Part shown: positions 1 through 10,090 of the stretch, piece after piece
Layout: the number at the start of each line of letters is the position of its first letter
How positions within the stretch are numbered: position 1 is the stretch's first letter
NCBI GenBank assembly: GCA_035545855.1
Contig: DASZXK010000069.1
Location: 1-64,000, forward strand
Length of the DNA stretch: 64,000 bases
Direction of reading: 5' to 3'
From: DASZVB01 sp035545855
Lineage (GTDB): Bacteria > Myxococcota_A > Polyangia > Polyangiales > Polyangiaceae
Made by a program: the position numbers and the translations under genes
Notes under the pieces: generated by a model
The model's database searches: none
Told to the model about the DNA's origin: nothing
What the model saw: the letters and a program-made list of their open reading frames with translations, nothing else

Positions 1-787
1 AGACGGCGTACTCCGGCACGTCGTAGCCCGACACGTTCCGCACCTTCCGCCCGCCGTCGAGCCACCACGGGACGGGCTCGTCCCGGCTTCCGCCGAAGAT
101 CTCGTCCATGTCGAGCTCGGAGGAGAGGAGCTGCCCCGGGGGGAGCTTGCCGCCGATGCGGGGGAAGCCGCGCGAATCCAGCGGGACGTCGTTCGCGCCG
201 AGCTCGACGCGCTGCACCTCGAGCTTGTTGTCCTCGTACCACTTCAGGTGCTCGGCGAGCCCGAACTCGCTCTTCTCCTGCTCGGCATGGGTCGGCACGC
301 GGAGGTAAAGCGGCGCCGTCGCGCGGACGAAGCCGTAGTGATACGGCATGGGCTTCGAGAGATCCGGCCCGGGCCCCGCCGCGCGAACCAGCGGATCGTT
401 CACGTCCGTGGTCGCTTCGTCCGTGCACACGTAGCCCGTCGGGACCACGTGATAGAAGTCGCCCTTGCAGCCTCTCCCCTCGACCGGCGCCGCGTCCCGC
501 TTCACGCGCCGTCCGAGCCGGATGTACCCGAGCTTCCGCGACCCGACCTCGGGCAGCTTGTAGACGGTCGCGGCGATCACCGTCGCCGCGAGCTCCGGGC
601 CCGCCGACGCGGCGCTGGCGCTCGCGCTCGGCGCCGGCACTGCCGGGCTCGCCGAACGAGCCGTTTCCTGGACGGGCTCCGCCTCGGGACCCGGGGGCGG
701 CTTCGGGTGGGAGCAGCCGGAAGTCCACAGCGCGACGCCGGCGAGCAGCATCGCCCAGGGAGCGTCCGCGGTGGGCCGGGCCGTCAT
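1..787 (-). CDS. Lipoprotein, N-terminal part of a probable L,D-transpeptidase (runs off left edge)
   Basis: The reading frame starts at ATG 787 and is open to the left edge, so the C-terminus is missing. Residues 1-25 form a lipoprotein signal ending WTSGC. A Pro/Ala/Ser-rich linker of about 45 residues follows. Then comes a beta-rich segment (KLGYIRLGRRV, GCKGDFYHV, GYVCTDEA) of the SH3-like kind found before YkuD L,D-transpeptidase domains in myxobacteria. The catalytic HxxxSHGC region would lie outside the window, so the enzymatic call is an inference from the N-terminal architecture. It lies 61 bp downstream of 849-1484 on the same strand and may share its transcript. Confidence 0.6.
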   Translation of the reverse strand, partial: MTARPTADAPWAMLLAGVALWTSGCSHPKPPPGPEAEPVQETARSASPAVPAPSASASAASAGPELAATVIAATVYKLPEVGSRKLGYIRLGRRVKRDAAPVEGRGCKGDFYHVVPTGYVCTDEATTDVNDPLVRAAGPGPDLSKPMPYHYGFVRATAPLYLRVPTHAEQEKSEFGLAEHLKWYEDNKLEVQRVELGANDVPLDSRGFPRIGGKLPPGQLLSSELDMDEIFGGSRDEPVPWWLDGGRKVRNVSGYDVPEYAV

Positions 788-848
788 CGGCCGGAGATGT
801 AGCCGCTCGTCGCGGGCAGGTCGAGCCGCGAGCGCGATGGGCGGACCG

Positions 849-1484
849 TCAGGGAGTCTGGGGCACGGCGGCACGCAGGAAGAGCGTGGCCGTCCACGGA
901 TCGAACGACGTGTGGCTCGACGTGAGGTGCGCGTAGGATCCCTCGGCGAACACGCCGAACCAGGACGGCGTCCAGCCGGCACGAAGCACGGCCGCTGCGC
1001 CCGCCACGGGGACGAGGGGGTCGGTCGCGTCCGAGGACTTCTCCACGTCGCCGGAGAACGTCTCCCGCTCGGTGCCGACTCCAAGGGCGATCTCCGCCAT
1101 CGACACGGGCCGGTAAGCCACGGTCGGCATGGCCGCCATCACGACGCCACCGGTGATGTTCGGATCTCTCGAGAAGGCCGGATGTCCGCCGAGACGGAGA
1201 TCGATCCCGAGCGCGAGCCCGCAATCGAAAGCGTACGCAGGCATGATGGAGCCGATAGCTGCCGCGCTCTTCATCGTCGTCTCCCAATGGACGGGCTGCG
1301 CCGGCGTCACGTTCGCGGGCGTCACGCCGTCGAAGGTGTGTTTCCCCGAGACGACGCCGACCCCCAAACCGAGGTCCACGTACAGGCCCCGGGGCTCGGC
1401 CCCGGCACTCGTCGTCACGGTCGAGATGCCCGCAGCGACCATCCACACGCATCCCCAGTTCCTCACGCGAGAAGAAAGCCCCAT
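849..1484 (-). CDS. Secreted or outer-membrane hypothetical protein
   Basis: A 211-residue protein. The start chosen is ATG 1484 (MGLSSRVRN), because upstream in-frame codons give Arg/Ser-rich junk. An N-terminal signal peptide of about 29 residues ends near TTSAGA. The mature part has alternating Gly/aromatic/hydrophobic stretches (YVDLGLGVGVVSG, AEIALGVGTE, GVFAEGSYAHL) and ends LFLRAAVPQTP, which looks like a small outer-membrane beta-barrel. I recognise no specific family. Function is unknown, and the beta-barrel idea rests only on composition and strand periodicity. Confidence 0.6.
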   Translation of the reverse strand: MGLSSRVRNWGCVWMVAAGISTVTTSAGAEPRGLYVDLGLGVGVVSGKHTFDGVTPANVTPAQPVHWETTMKSAAAIGSIMPAYAFDCGLALGIDLRLGGHPAFSRDPNITGGVVMAAMPTVAYRPVSMAEIALGVGTERETFSGDVEKSSDATDPLVPVAGAAAVLRAGWTPSWFGVFAEGSYAHLTSSHTSFDPWTATLFLRAAVPQTP

Positions 1485-1572
1485 GGCGGAAGGTCTGGCA
1501 GGTTTACCGTGAGTCGCAAGTCCCGCGAGTCGGCGTTGACGCCGACTGCCTCGCCCGCAAAGCTTCCGTCGC

Positions 1573-1773
1573 ATGAAGCTCACCGTGAACGGCGAAGCCA
1601 AGCAAGTCCCCGACGGCATCACCGTCCGGGGCCTCGTGGTGCACCTCGGGCTCACCGAGGGCCCCGTCGCCGTGGAGCGGAACCGGGAAGTCGTTCCCCG
1701 CGCCGAGCACGAGAGCACCGCGCTCGCCGACGGGGACGTCGTCGAGATCGTGCACTTCGTCGGCGGCGGGTGA
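1573..1773 (+). CDS. thiS: ThiS sulfur-carrier protein
   Basis: A 66-residue ubiquitin-like sulfur carrier for thiazole synthesis in thiamine biosynthesis. It starts MKLTVNGEAK and ends VEIVHFVGGG. In this family the exposed C-terminal Gly-Gly is adenylated by ThiF and converted to a thiocarboxylate used by ThiG. Length and the PxGxTVxxLV pattern match ThiS. No thiG or thiF lies beside it; the nearest thiamine gene is thiD at 24747. It is a lone gene followed by a strong hairpin at 1786-1815. It is distinct from the CysO-like carrier at 10091, which has a different C-terminus. Confidence 0.9.
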   Translation: MKLTVNGEAKQVPDGITVRGLVVHLGLTEGPVAVERNREVVPRAEHESTALADGDVVEIVHFVGGG

Positions 1774-1785
1774 GTTCCAAAGCGA

Positions 1786-1815
1786 CGAAGCCCGACGGGC
1801 GACCGCCGGGCTTCG
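1786..1815. terminator. Bidirectional hairpin terminator between thiS and the 1845 lipoprotein
   Basis: A perfect 9-bp stem, CGAAGCCCG (1786-1794) and CGGGCTTCG (1807-1815), has a 12-nt loop and is followed by TTCTT. It sits between convergent genes and can serve both. Confidence 0.75.
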
Positions 1816-1844
1816 TTCTTGGGCCGAGGCCGGGCGCCGTCCGC

Positions 1845-2798
1845 TCAGGGGCTCGACGAGCACCAGCCCTGGAAGGCCTGGTCGAGCCGGAAGCAGTAGG
1901 GCGTCTCGAGGCCGTCGACCGCGGAGCCCGCGCAGTCGTTGTCGGAGAGGCAAGCGCGGCCGCAGTTCGGTGTGCAGGAGCTGCAGACCTGGACGCAGGT
2001 GAAGCCGCACGCGCAGTCGATCGACGTCGTGCAGTCGTTCAGCCAGGTATCGCCGCACGTTCCGCCGCCGCTGATGCCGCCCGCGCCCGGGCCGGCGCCC
2101 GTGCCGACGAAGCCGCCGGCGCTCGATCCACCGAGACCGACGAAGCCGCCCGCGGACGCGCCGGCGTCCGTGCCGACGAAGCCGCCGTTGCCTCCGACGA
2201 AGCCACCCGCGCCGGTGACTTCGCCCGTGCCGACGAAGCCGCCGTTGCCTCCGACGAAGCCGCCGGAGCCGCCGCCGTTGTCGCCGCCGGAGCCGCCGCC
2301 GCTCGTGTCCGGTGGAGCGTAGACGGTCGTGGCGCAGCAGACGTCCGTCTCCGTTGCGTCGTCCGGGTGCTCGGAGACGCAACCCTGGGCCAGGTAACTC
2401 TGCTGGTGGGTCTTGTCGGGGCAGTTGATCTTCCGCGGCTTGCCGACGGAAACGCAGTCCGTGTCCGAGTTGTCGCTCGCAAAGGTACAGCCCTGGGGCG
2501 CGGTGTTCACGTTCGCGAACTCGCCGCAGTAGGAGAGGCAGTCCGTCCACCCCTGGGCGTTGATCTGGCTCTGGCATTCCGCGACGGGATCCGCCGGCTT
2601 CGAGTTGACCAGCGCCGTGCAATTGTTGTTGCAGTCCGTCGGAGTGACCTCGGAGTGGTTCTTCACGATGCAGAGGTTGCAGATGTCGTTGCACGCCTTC
2701 TGCCCCGGGCTGACCGATCCGTTGCTGTCGCTCCCGCCGCAACCCACGGCCACCGCCACACCGAACGCACCGACGACAAGGAAGTTACCGAACCGCAT
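1845..2798 (-). CDS. Cys-rich lipoprotein with Gly-Phe-Val repeats
   Basis: A 317-residue protein with ATG at 2798 preceded by a good ribosome site (GGAGGAG). The signal ends at the lipobox VAVGC near residue 20, so it should be lipidated. The N-terminal half holds many Cys residues in short pairs. A low-complexity region around residues 165-240 follows, built from FVGGNGGFVGT-type repeats. The C-terminal part is again Cys-rich (CACGFTCVQVC, CTPNCGRAC). This Cys-domain/Gly-linker plan is common in myxobacterial surface lipoproteins. I recognise no enzymatic motif. Confidence 0.8.
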   Translation of the reverse strand: MRFGNFLVVGAFGVAVAVGCGGSDSNGSVSPGQKACNDICNLCIVKNHSEVTPTDCNNNCTALVNSKPADPVAECQSQINAQGWTDCLSYCGEFANVNTAPQGCTFASDNSDTDCVSVGKPRKINCPDKTHQQSYLAQGCVSEHPDDATETDVCCATTVYAPPDTSGGGSGGDNGGGSGGFVGGNGGFVGTGEVTGAGGFVGGNGGFVGTDAGASAGGFVGLGGSSAGGFVGTGAGPGAGGISGGGTCGDTWLNDCTTSIDCACGFTCVQVCSSCTPNCGRACLSDNDCAGSAVDGLETPYCFRLDQAFQGWCSSSP

Positions 2799-2958
2799 GA
2801 GACTCCTCCGAACGCTTCACGCTTGAATGACGAAGGCTCGCGCGTCGCACGAGCCCGAACCAACCACACGGGCCCAATGTTACCGGAATTCCGGCCGCGC
2901 CGTCCACATCCGGGCGCGGTTTCCATGCTGGATCCGTCCTGGCCGCGCTCTCTTACAG

Positions 2959-2978
2959 TCACACGGGCATCCGTGTGA
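2959..2978. terminator. Hairpin downstream of the miaB/carbonic-anhydrase operon
   Basis: TCACACGG and CCGTGTGA form an 8-bp stem with a GCAT tetraloop. It lies 66 bp past the stop of the gamma-carbonic-anhydrase gene. No good U-tract follows on either strand, so terminator function is only likely. The rest of 2799-3044 holds no gene I can support. Confidence 0.4.
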
Positions 2979-3044
2979 GCGTGCCCGACTCTACGTGTGA
3001 TCCCGGCGAGCCCTTCCCGAAACGCGGCCGGTCGGGCGGCTCCC

Positions 3045-3554
3045 TCACCGATGAGCGTTCGCGAGGTCCATGTAGTACACGGCGCTCATCCGCCCCTGCG
3101 CCCACTCGTGCTCCTCGAGGGGGCGCACGACCTTCCCCGGCTGCCCGCGGACGAGCGAGCGCGGCGGGATCAGCGTGCGGGGCGTGATCACGGTGCCGGC
3201 CGCGACGAGGCACTCCGCGCCGACCTCGGCGTTGTCGAGCACGATGCTCCCCATGCCGATGAGGCACCCGTCGCCGATCTTGCAGCCGTGGAGCACCGCG
3301 CTGTGGCCGATGGTGACGTACTCGCCGACGTCCGTGTTGGAGACGCCGCCCGTCGTGTGGACGCACGCGAGATCCTGCACGTTCGTGCCCTTGCCTATCT
3401 TGATCCAGCCGACGTCTCCGCGGAGGACGGCGCCGTACCAGACGTTCGCTCCGGCCGCGATCGTCACCTCGCCGATGAGCGTCGCGTTCTCCGCGATGAA
3501 CGCGTCCTCCGCGATGACGGGCTTCGTGTCTTTATAGGGGCGGATGATGGGCAT
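3045..3554 (-). CDS. Gamma-carbonic-anhydrase-like left-handed beta-helix protein
   Basis: A 169-residue protein of the gamma-carbonic anhydrase/transferase hexapeptide family. It starts MPIIRPYKDTKP and has repeated hexapeptide turns (AENATLIGEVTIAAGANVW, GVSNTDVGEYVTIG). Candidate metal-ligand His residues sit in VHTTGG, IGHSA and VLHGC. Relatives bind Zn or Fe as trimers; many are of uncertain substrate, and carbonic anhydrase activity cannot be assumed. The start ATG overlaps the miaB stop by one base (TGATG at 3556-3552), so translation is coupled to miaB. Confidence 0.88.
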   Translation of the reverse strand: MPIIRPYKDTKPVIAEDAFIAENATLIGEVTIAAGANVWYGAVLRGDVGWIKIGKGTNVQDLACVHTTGGVSNTDVGEYVTIGHSAVLHGCKIGDGCLIGMGSIVLDNAEVGAECLVAAGTVITPRTLIPPRSLVRGQPGKVVRPLEEHEWAQGRMSAVYYMDLANAHR

Positions 3555-4996
3555 CAGATCACCGGGAGGGAGCGGCGTTCGGGCGACGAGGCCCGTTCGC
3601 GGGTGGGGACGCGGAGGCCCTCGGGGAGCCTCCCTTCGAGGGAGTTCTTGAAGGCGCGGGTGATCTCCACGGGAAGCACGGTCCCCGTCGGATCTTCCGC
3701 GCTCGCGAAGTGGACGATCTCGTTGCGCTCGGTGCGGCCCGTGTAGCCGCCGGTCTTCCCGGGTCCCTCCACGAGGACCTCTGCGCGGCTCCCGACGAGG
3801 CTTCCGAGGTGCTCCCTCCGGATGCGCTCGGTGAGCTCGAGCACCGCGGCGAGCCGGGCTTCCTTTTCGGCCTCGGGCACGTCGTCCGGGAGGTGTTCGG
3901 CGGGGGTTTTGGGGCGCACCGAGTACTTGAACGCGAACACGCCGGAGAAGCGCACCCGGGCGAGGAGCTCGAGCGTCGACTCGAAGTCTCCCCTGCCCTC
4001 GCCCGAGAACCCGACGATGACGTCCGTGGAGAGCGTCACGCCCGGGACTTCCTCCCGGAGGAGCCCGACGCGCTCGTGGTACTCGGCGACGTCGTACCTT
4101 CGGATCATCCGCTTCAGCATGCGGTCGCTCCCGGACTGCACGGGCAGGTGGACGTGCCGCGCGAGGACGGGGAGATCGCGGTGCGTCTGGACGAGCGCGG
4201 GAGTCAGGTGGCGCGGGTGCGGGCTCGTGTACCGGAGGCGGAGGAGCCCCGGGACGCGCTCCGCGATGGCGCGGAGGAGCGCGGGGAACTCGGTCTCGTC
4301 CCCGCGGGCCCGCGCTCCCCAGCGCTTCACGCCTTCCCCCGCGAGCGGCGCCGGAGGAAGCGCTCGCGACGGATCCGTGTAGCTGTTCACGGTCTGCCCG
4401 AGGAGCGTCACCTCCCGCACCCCGGCGTCCACGAGGCGCGCGATTTCCTCCACGATCTCGGCGGAAGGGCGGTACCGCTCGGGCCCCCGCGTCGTCGGGA
4501 CGATGCAGAAGGAGCAGCGCTCGTTGCAGCCCTTCATGATGGTGACGTACGCCGTCGGCTCGACCCGACCGGGGCGCGGAGCCGCCTGGAGGAAGCGGGG
4601 CGCATCCAGGTCGAACACCGTCCGGACCTGCGGCGGGACTCCGGCTTCCGCGTCCGCGACCAGGAGCGGCAGCTCCGCGATGTTGTCGGGGCCGACCACG
4701 ACGTCCACGTCCGGCATCTGCCGGAGGAGCTTTTCCCCTTCCTGCTGCGCCACGCATCCGGCAACCGCGAGGATCATCCCGGGGCGTTCGGCTTTTCGGA
4801 GCGCGAGCCGCCCGACCTCGCTCCGGAGCTTCTGTTCGGCCTTCTCCCGCACGCTGCACGTGTTCAGGACGACCACGTCCGCCGAGTCCAGGCCGCTCGC
4901 CTCCTCGTAGCCCGCCTGGGAGAGCGTCTCGGCCATCCTCGCCGAATCGTGGCTGTTCATCTGGCAGCCGAACGTGATGACGTGGAAACGGGGCAT
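3554..4996 (-). CDS. miaB: MiaB, tRNA-2-methylthio-N6-isopentenyladenosine synthase
   Basis: A 480-residue radical-SAM methylthiotransferase that modifies A37 of tRNAs reading UNN codons. The N-terminal UPF0004 domain has its three cluster Cys in FGCQMNSHDS, NTCSVREKAEQK and AGCVAQQEG. The radical-SAM motif is CNERCSFCIVP. A TRAM domain ends the protein (GSRAEVLVEGPGK, TGGYTGRTERNE). ATG 4996 (MPRFHVITFGC) is preferred over an in-frame TTG 18 bases upstream. It is the first gene of a two-gene operon with the carbonic-anhydrase-like gene. Confidence 0.95.
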   Translation of the reverse strand: MPRFHVITFGCQMNSHDSARMAETLSQAGYEEASGLDSADVVVLNTCSVREKAEQKLRSEVGRLALRKAERPGMILAVAGCVAQQEGEKLLRQMPDVDVVVGPDNIAELPLLVADAEAGVPPQVRTVFDLDAPRFLQAAPRPGRVEPTAYVTIMKGCNERCSFCIVPTTRGPERYRPSAEIVEEIARLVDAGVREVTLLGQTVNSYTDPSRALPPAPLAGEGVKRWGARARGDETEFPALLRAIAERVPGLLRLRYTSPHPRHLTPALVQTHRDLPVLARHVHLPVQSGSDRMLKRMIRRYDVAEYHERVGLLREEVPGVTLSTDVIVGFSGEGRGDFESTLELLARVRFSGVFAFKYSVRPKTPAEHLPDDVPEAEKEARLAAVLELTERIRREHLGSLVGSRAEVLVEGPGKTGGYTGRTERNEIVHFASAEDPTGTVLPVEITRAFKNSLEGRLPEGLRVPTRERASSPERRSLPVI

Positions 4997-5146
4997 GACG
5001 GTCGTACCGGGCAAGCGGGCGGGGGCCCCGCGCCGGTCGCGCCCCCGCTTCCTAGCACGGAGAGGGCCGTTGACCGTCCCCCCTGGCGTCTCCTAGGGTC
5101 CCGCCCCACTGTGGCCGGGGCGGCGCTTCGCCCCTTTCTGGAATCG

Positions 5147-6907
<1,761 letters not shown>

Positions 6908-6964
6908 CGGGTTTGCTCCCGCGTGCAGCGGTTGCCCCGCCCGGTCCCGTCGGCGCTTCGCGCC

Positions 6965-7815
6965 GGCGTGCCCACCCTCCCCCGACGTTCGTGCTCGGCC
7001 CGAAGGGCCTCCGCGCGACCGTGGGGAGGGTCCGTGCGACCCGTGACGCCGTTCCGGCGTCGCGCCTCGGTCGCGCTCAGGCGACCGGCGAACTCCTTCC
7101 CGGCGCGACGCTTCCGGGAGAGTGACGTCGGCGCCCGTGGTGGTCGAGTGAGGGGCCACAAGAAAGGTCTCTGCGCCGCCGTCACTCTCCCGGAAGCCGA
7201 ATCGGAGTCGTCTGTGCTTGAAGGTGAGGCACGCGGACTCCGCGATTCGCGCAAGTCCGCTCACCGCATGCATTCCCGCGCTGCGGACGTTGGCGACGCG
7301 GGTCGCATAGTGACGAACGAATTCTCTTGGCTCCTTCGAGTCGTAGCGAACTTTGAAGAGCCCCAGCCCAACTCCTCCGGGCGCCTGGACTCCCTCGGCT
7401 AGGATCTCGAAGCCGATGCCGTACGCCGTTCGTTCGCGGCAGCGTCCGTGCTTGCTCCGGTGCATCGCGCTGTCGCCCTCCGTCGTGAAACAGACGATGC
7501 CGACGTTTCCGCTTCGGAGGGTCTTCGAGTCCCAGAGCGACAGGGCCTTTCGCCCTTGTCCCCAATGATGCTTCTCGCTTTCCCCGGGCTTCCGGCAGAG
7601 TGAAGGCGGCGCTCGGACCACCGCGGTGATCCGTGACGAACCGGCCGTGCGCCGGCGTCACTTTGCCGGAAGCATCGCGCCAGGAAGAACCTCGCTCTCT
7701 CGTCGACCTCACCCAGGCGCGACCCGGGAACGGCCCTCCCCGGTCGCCCGACCGTCCCCACGATCGCGCGCAGGCCCTTCAGGCCGAGCACGAGCGTCGG
7801 GGGATGGTGGTCGCC
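6965..7815. repeat. Large imperfect inverted repeat, non-coding element
   Basis: Arms of about 230 bp (6965-7197 and 7588-7815, inverted) flank a centre of about 390 bp. In the outer parts, CCCCCGACG, TCGTGCTCGG, GAAGGGCCT and CGTGGGGA recur in the same order. Each arm ends with its own nested inverted repeat. In the left arm it is GCTTCCGGGAGAGTGACG (7110-7127) and its exact complement at 7180-7197; the right arm has diverged copies near 7588-7606 and 7655-7673. The gap 6908-7844 holds no gene I can support. The centre is visibly lower in GC than its surroundings. It resembles a MITE-like or decayed mobile element. Confidence 0.55.
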
Positions 7816-7844
7816 GGCGCCGGCGACCGGTCAGGGGCAACTCT

Positions 7845-7905
7845 AGTCCTTGACTGGAATGATAAAATAGCTATAATTATTCGCCTGTTAGGCCTGTTCT
7901 TGACA
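7845..7905 (+). promoter_or_regulatory. Promoter region of the Rrf2-cysteine operon
   Basis: TTGACT (7850-7855), a 16-bp spacer and TATAAT (7872-7877) form a near-consensus sigma-70 promoter, very AT-rich for this genome. The -35 box lies inside a short dyad, AGTC-CTT-GACT (7845-7855). A second exact TTGACA occurs at 7900-7905. An Rrf2 protein encoded just downstream commonly represses its own promoter, so the dyad is a candidate operator (inference). Confidence 0.7.
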
Positions 7906-7935
7906 CTCCCGATGGGTAAATTGCATACCTTGGGG

Positions 7936-8385
7936 GTGAAGCTCTCGAAGAAGGGCCGCTACGCGGTTCGGGCGTTGTTCGACATCGCCTTCTACAACGA
8001 GGGCCAGCCGACCCAGGTGAAGGACATCGCGGTCCGGCAGAGCATCCCGCCGCGCTTCCTCGAGCAGATCTTCCAGGACCTGAAGCGCGCCGGGATCGTC
8101 GCGTCGAAGCGCGGCCCGCAGGGCGGCTACAACCTGGCGCGCCCCGCGAACGACATCGGCATCGGGGACGTCATCCGCGCGCTCGAGGGCCCGATCATGC
8201 TCTCGGACGAAGGCGGCTCGGAGAAGGGCCCGCCTTCCCGCAAGGTGACGGACGCGGTCTTCCGCGATCTCTCCGAGAACATCCAGCGCATCTTCGATCA
8301 GGTCACCGTCGCGGACATCTGCGGCCGCGCCGAGGAGCTCGGTCTCTCCCGCCCGGGGGCGCAACGCCAAGTCTATGTCATCTGA
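7936..8385 (+). CDS. Rrf2-family transcriptional regulator (CymR-like)
   Basis: A 149-residue winged-helix regulator. The GTG start at 7936 gives the canonical Rrf2 beginning (VKLSKKGRYAVRAL); an in-frame ATG at 7912 is possible. The HTH region and RGPQGGY wing are clear. It has a single Cys (C129) and lacks the three-Cys Fe-S site of IscR/NsrR, which puts it nearer to CymR-type cysteine regulators. Its last residues are Val-Tyr-Val-Ile, like the CysK-binding tail of serine acetyltransferases. It overlaps cysK by 11 bases and is the first gene of the cysteine operon. In Bacillus, CymR works as a complex with CysK, so the neighbour fits. Confidence 0.9.
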   Translation: MKLSKKGRYAVRALFDIAFYNEGQPTQVKDIAVRQSIPPRFLEQIFQDLKRAGIVASKRGPQGGYNLARPANDIGIGDVIRALEGPIMLSDEGGSEKGPPSRKVTDAVFRDLSENIQRIFDQVTVADICGRAEELGLSRPGAQRQVYVI

Positions 8386-9334
8386 GCTTCCGCCTCTCCC
8401 GAATCACCCGCGCGTCTACGGCAGCATCCTGGATCTCGTCGGGGACACGCCGCTCGTCCGCCTGGACCTCGAGTCCGACTCTCCCCGTGCGACCCTGTGG
8501 GCGAAGATGGAGTCGGCGAACCCCGGCGGCTCCGTCAAGGACCGCATCTGCCTCGCGATGGTGGAGGCCGCGGAAGAGGCGGGTGTGCTCGGCCCCGGCG
8601 GCATGGTCGTCGAACCGACGAGCGGCAACACCGGCATCGGTCTCGCGCTCGTCGCCGCCCGGCGTGGCTACCAGTGCGTCCTCACCATGCCGGCGAGCAT
8701 GAGTCTCGAACGGCGAGCGCTCTTGAAGGCGCTCGGCGCCAAGGTCGTGCTCACGGACGAAGAACGCCAGCTCGAGGGCGCCATCGACCGGGCGAAGGAG
8801 CTCGCGAGGGAGAACCCGAACGCGTTCGTTCCGGAGCAATTCCAGAACCCGGAGAACCCGCGGGTCCACTACGAGACCACGGGACGGGAGATCCTCTTCG
8901 CGATGGGAGAGACGCCGGTGGACGCGTTCGTCGCGGGGGTCGGAACGGGCGGGACCGTGAGCGGAGTCGGCCGCGCGCTTCGCGAGAAGTTCCCGGCGTG
9001 CCGCGTGGTCGCCGTCGAGCCGGATTCGTGCGCGACGATCTCCCGGGGCGAGCGCGGGCCGACGAAGATCCAGGGGCTCGCGGCGGGGTTCGTCCCGAAG
9101 AACTACGACGCGACCGTCGTCACCGAGATCCGGACCGTGACGGACGCGGACGCCTATCGCGTGAAGCTCGCCCTGGCCCGCAAGGCGGGCATCCTCGCCG
9201 GGATCAGCTCCGGGGCGGCCGTCAGCGCCGCGCTCCAGGTGGCGCGGGAGCTCGGGCCGGGGAAGAACGTGGTCACCGTCTTGCCGGATACCGGCGAGCG
9301 CTACTTCAGCCTCGATGAATACTTCAAAGCCTGA
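8375..9334 (+). CDS. cysK: Cysteine synthase, CysK type (O-acetylserine sulfhydrylase)
   Basis: A 319-residue PLP enzyme. The PLP-binding Lys is K55 in NPGGSVKDR, and the substrate loop TSGNTG is at 82-87. The TKIQGLAAGFVP stretch is the ordinary CysK signature, so O-acetylserine plus sulfide is the likely reaction. The start lies inside the Rrf2 gene and the end overlaps the next gene by 20 bases, so the three are translationally coupled. It may also serve as regulatory partner of the Rrf2 protein (inference). A second, different cysteine synthase lies at 10656. Confidence 0.93.
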   Translation: MSSELPPLPNHPRVYGSILDLVGDTPLVRLDLESDSPRATLWAKMESANPGGSVKDRICLAMVEAAEEAGVLGPGGMVVEPTSGNTGIGLALVAARRGYQCVLTMPASMSLERRALLKALGAKVVLTDEERQLEGAIDRAKELARENPNAFVPEQFQNPENPRVHYETTGREILFAMGETPVDAFVAGVGTGGTVSGVGRALREKFPACRVVAVEPDSCATISRGERGPTKIQGLAAGFVPKNYDATVVTEIRTVTDADAYRVKLALARKAGILAGISSGAAVSAALQVARELGPGKNVVTVLPDTGERYFSLDEYFKA

Positions 9335-10073
9335 ACCGTTCGCCGCCTTCTCTTCTTCCGCGGTGCTCGTCGTGGGCGTCGGGGGCCTCGGCTGCCCCGC
9401 GGCGCTCGCGCTCGCCCGGGCGGGCGTCGGCAGGCTCGTGCTCGCGGACGACGACGTGGTCGACGTCACGAACCTCCACCGGCAGATCCTGTTTTCCGAC
9501 AGGGACGTCGGGAAGGACAAGCTCGACGCCGCGGCCGCGGCGCTCTCGCGGCTCGCGCCGGGCGCATCGAAGATCGAGCTCGTCCGCTCGAGGCTGCTCC
9601 CGGACAATGCCCGCGAGCTCGTGCGCTCGGTGGACGTGGTGCTCGAAGGCTCGGACAACTTCGCGACCAAGTTCCTCGCGGCGGACGCCTGCCGGCTCGA
9701 GTCGCGGCCCGTCGTGCACGCCTCCGCCGTGCGGTTCGTCGGGACGGCGTGGGCCGTCGCCGCGAACGGCCGCCCCTGCTACCGCTGCCTCTTCGAGGAC
9801 CTCCCCGCGGGGGATGAGCAGCCGAACTGCGAGAGCGCCGGGGTGCTCGGGCCCGTGACGGGGTTCGTGGGAGCGCTCGCCGCCGATCTCGCTCTCAGGG
9901 TGCTCTCCGGGGACAGGGCGGCGCCGGGCGTCATTCATACCTTCGACGGGCTCCGGGATCGGCTCCGCGCCGTGCCCGTCGCCGCGCGCCCGGGCTGTCC
10001 ACTTTGCGGCGAGAGCCCCACCATTTGCGACACGGAAGAGACGCGGTACACGGCGACGAGCCGGGCCGCCTGA
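9315..10073 (+). CDS. ThiF/MoeB/HesA-family E1-like adenylyltransferase lacking the N-terminal arm
   Basis: A 252-residue activating enzyme for ubiquitin-like sulfur carriers. Visible features are the nucleotide loop GVGGLG at 21-26, DDDVVDVTNLHRQ at 45-57, the Asp in EGSDN, Zn-binding CYRC (155-158) and CPLC (228-231), and a catalytic-type Cys, C172, in NCESAG. There is no C-terminal rhodanese domain, unlike mycobacterial MoeZ. The protein also begins directly before the Rossmann strand. The usual preceding arm with the RYxRQ motif, which supplies an Arg to the partner subunit's active site in MoeB, is absent. A separate protein at 10363 carries that arm. The likely client is the CysO-like carrier 17 bases downstream. 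Confidence 0.88.
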   Translation: MNTSKPEPFAAFSSSAVLVVGVGGLGCPAALALARAGVGRLVLADDDVVDVTNLHRQILFSDRDVGKDKLDAAAAALSRLAPGASKIELVRSRLLPDNARELVRSVDVVLEGSDNFATKFLAADACRLESRPVVHASAVRFVGTAWAVAANGRPCYRCLFEDLPAGDEQPNCESAGVLGPVTGFVGALAADLALRVLSGDRAAPGVIHTFDGLRDRLRAVPVAARPGCPLCGESPTICDTEETRYTATSRAA

Positions 10074-10090
10074 AAGGAAACGAGACGATC

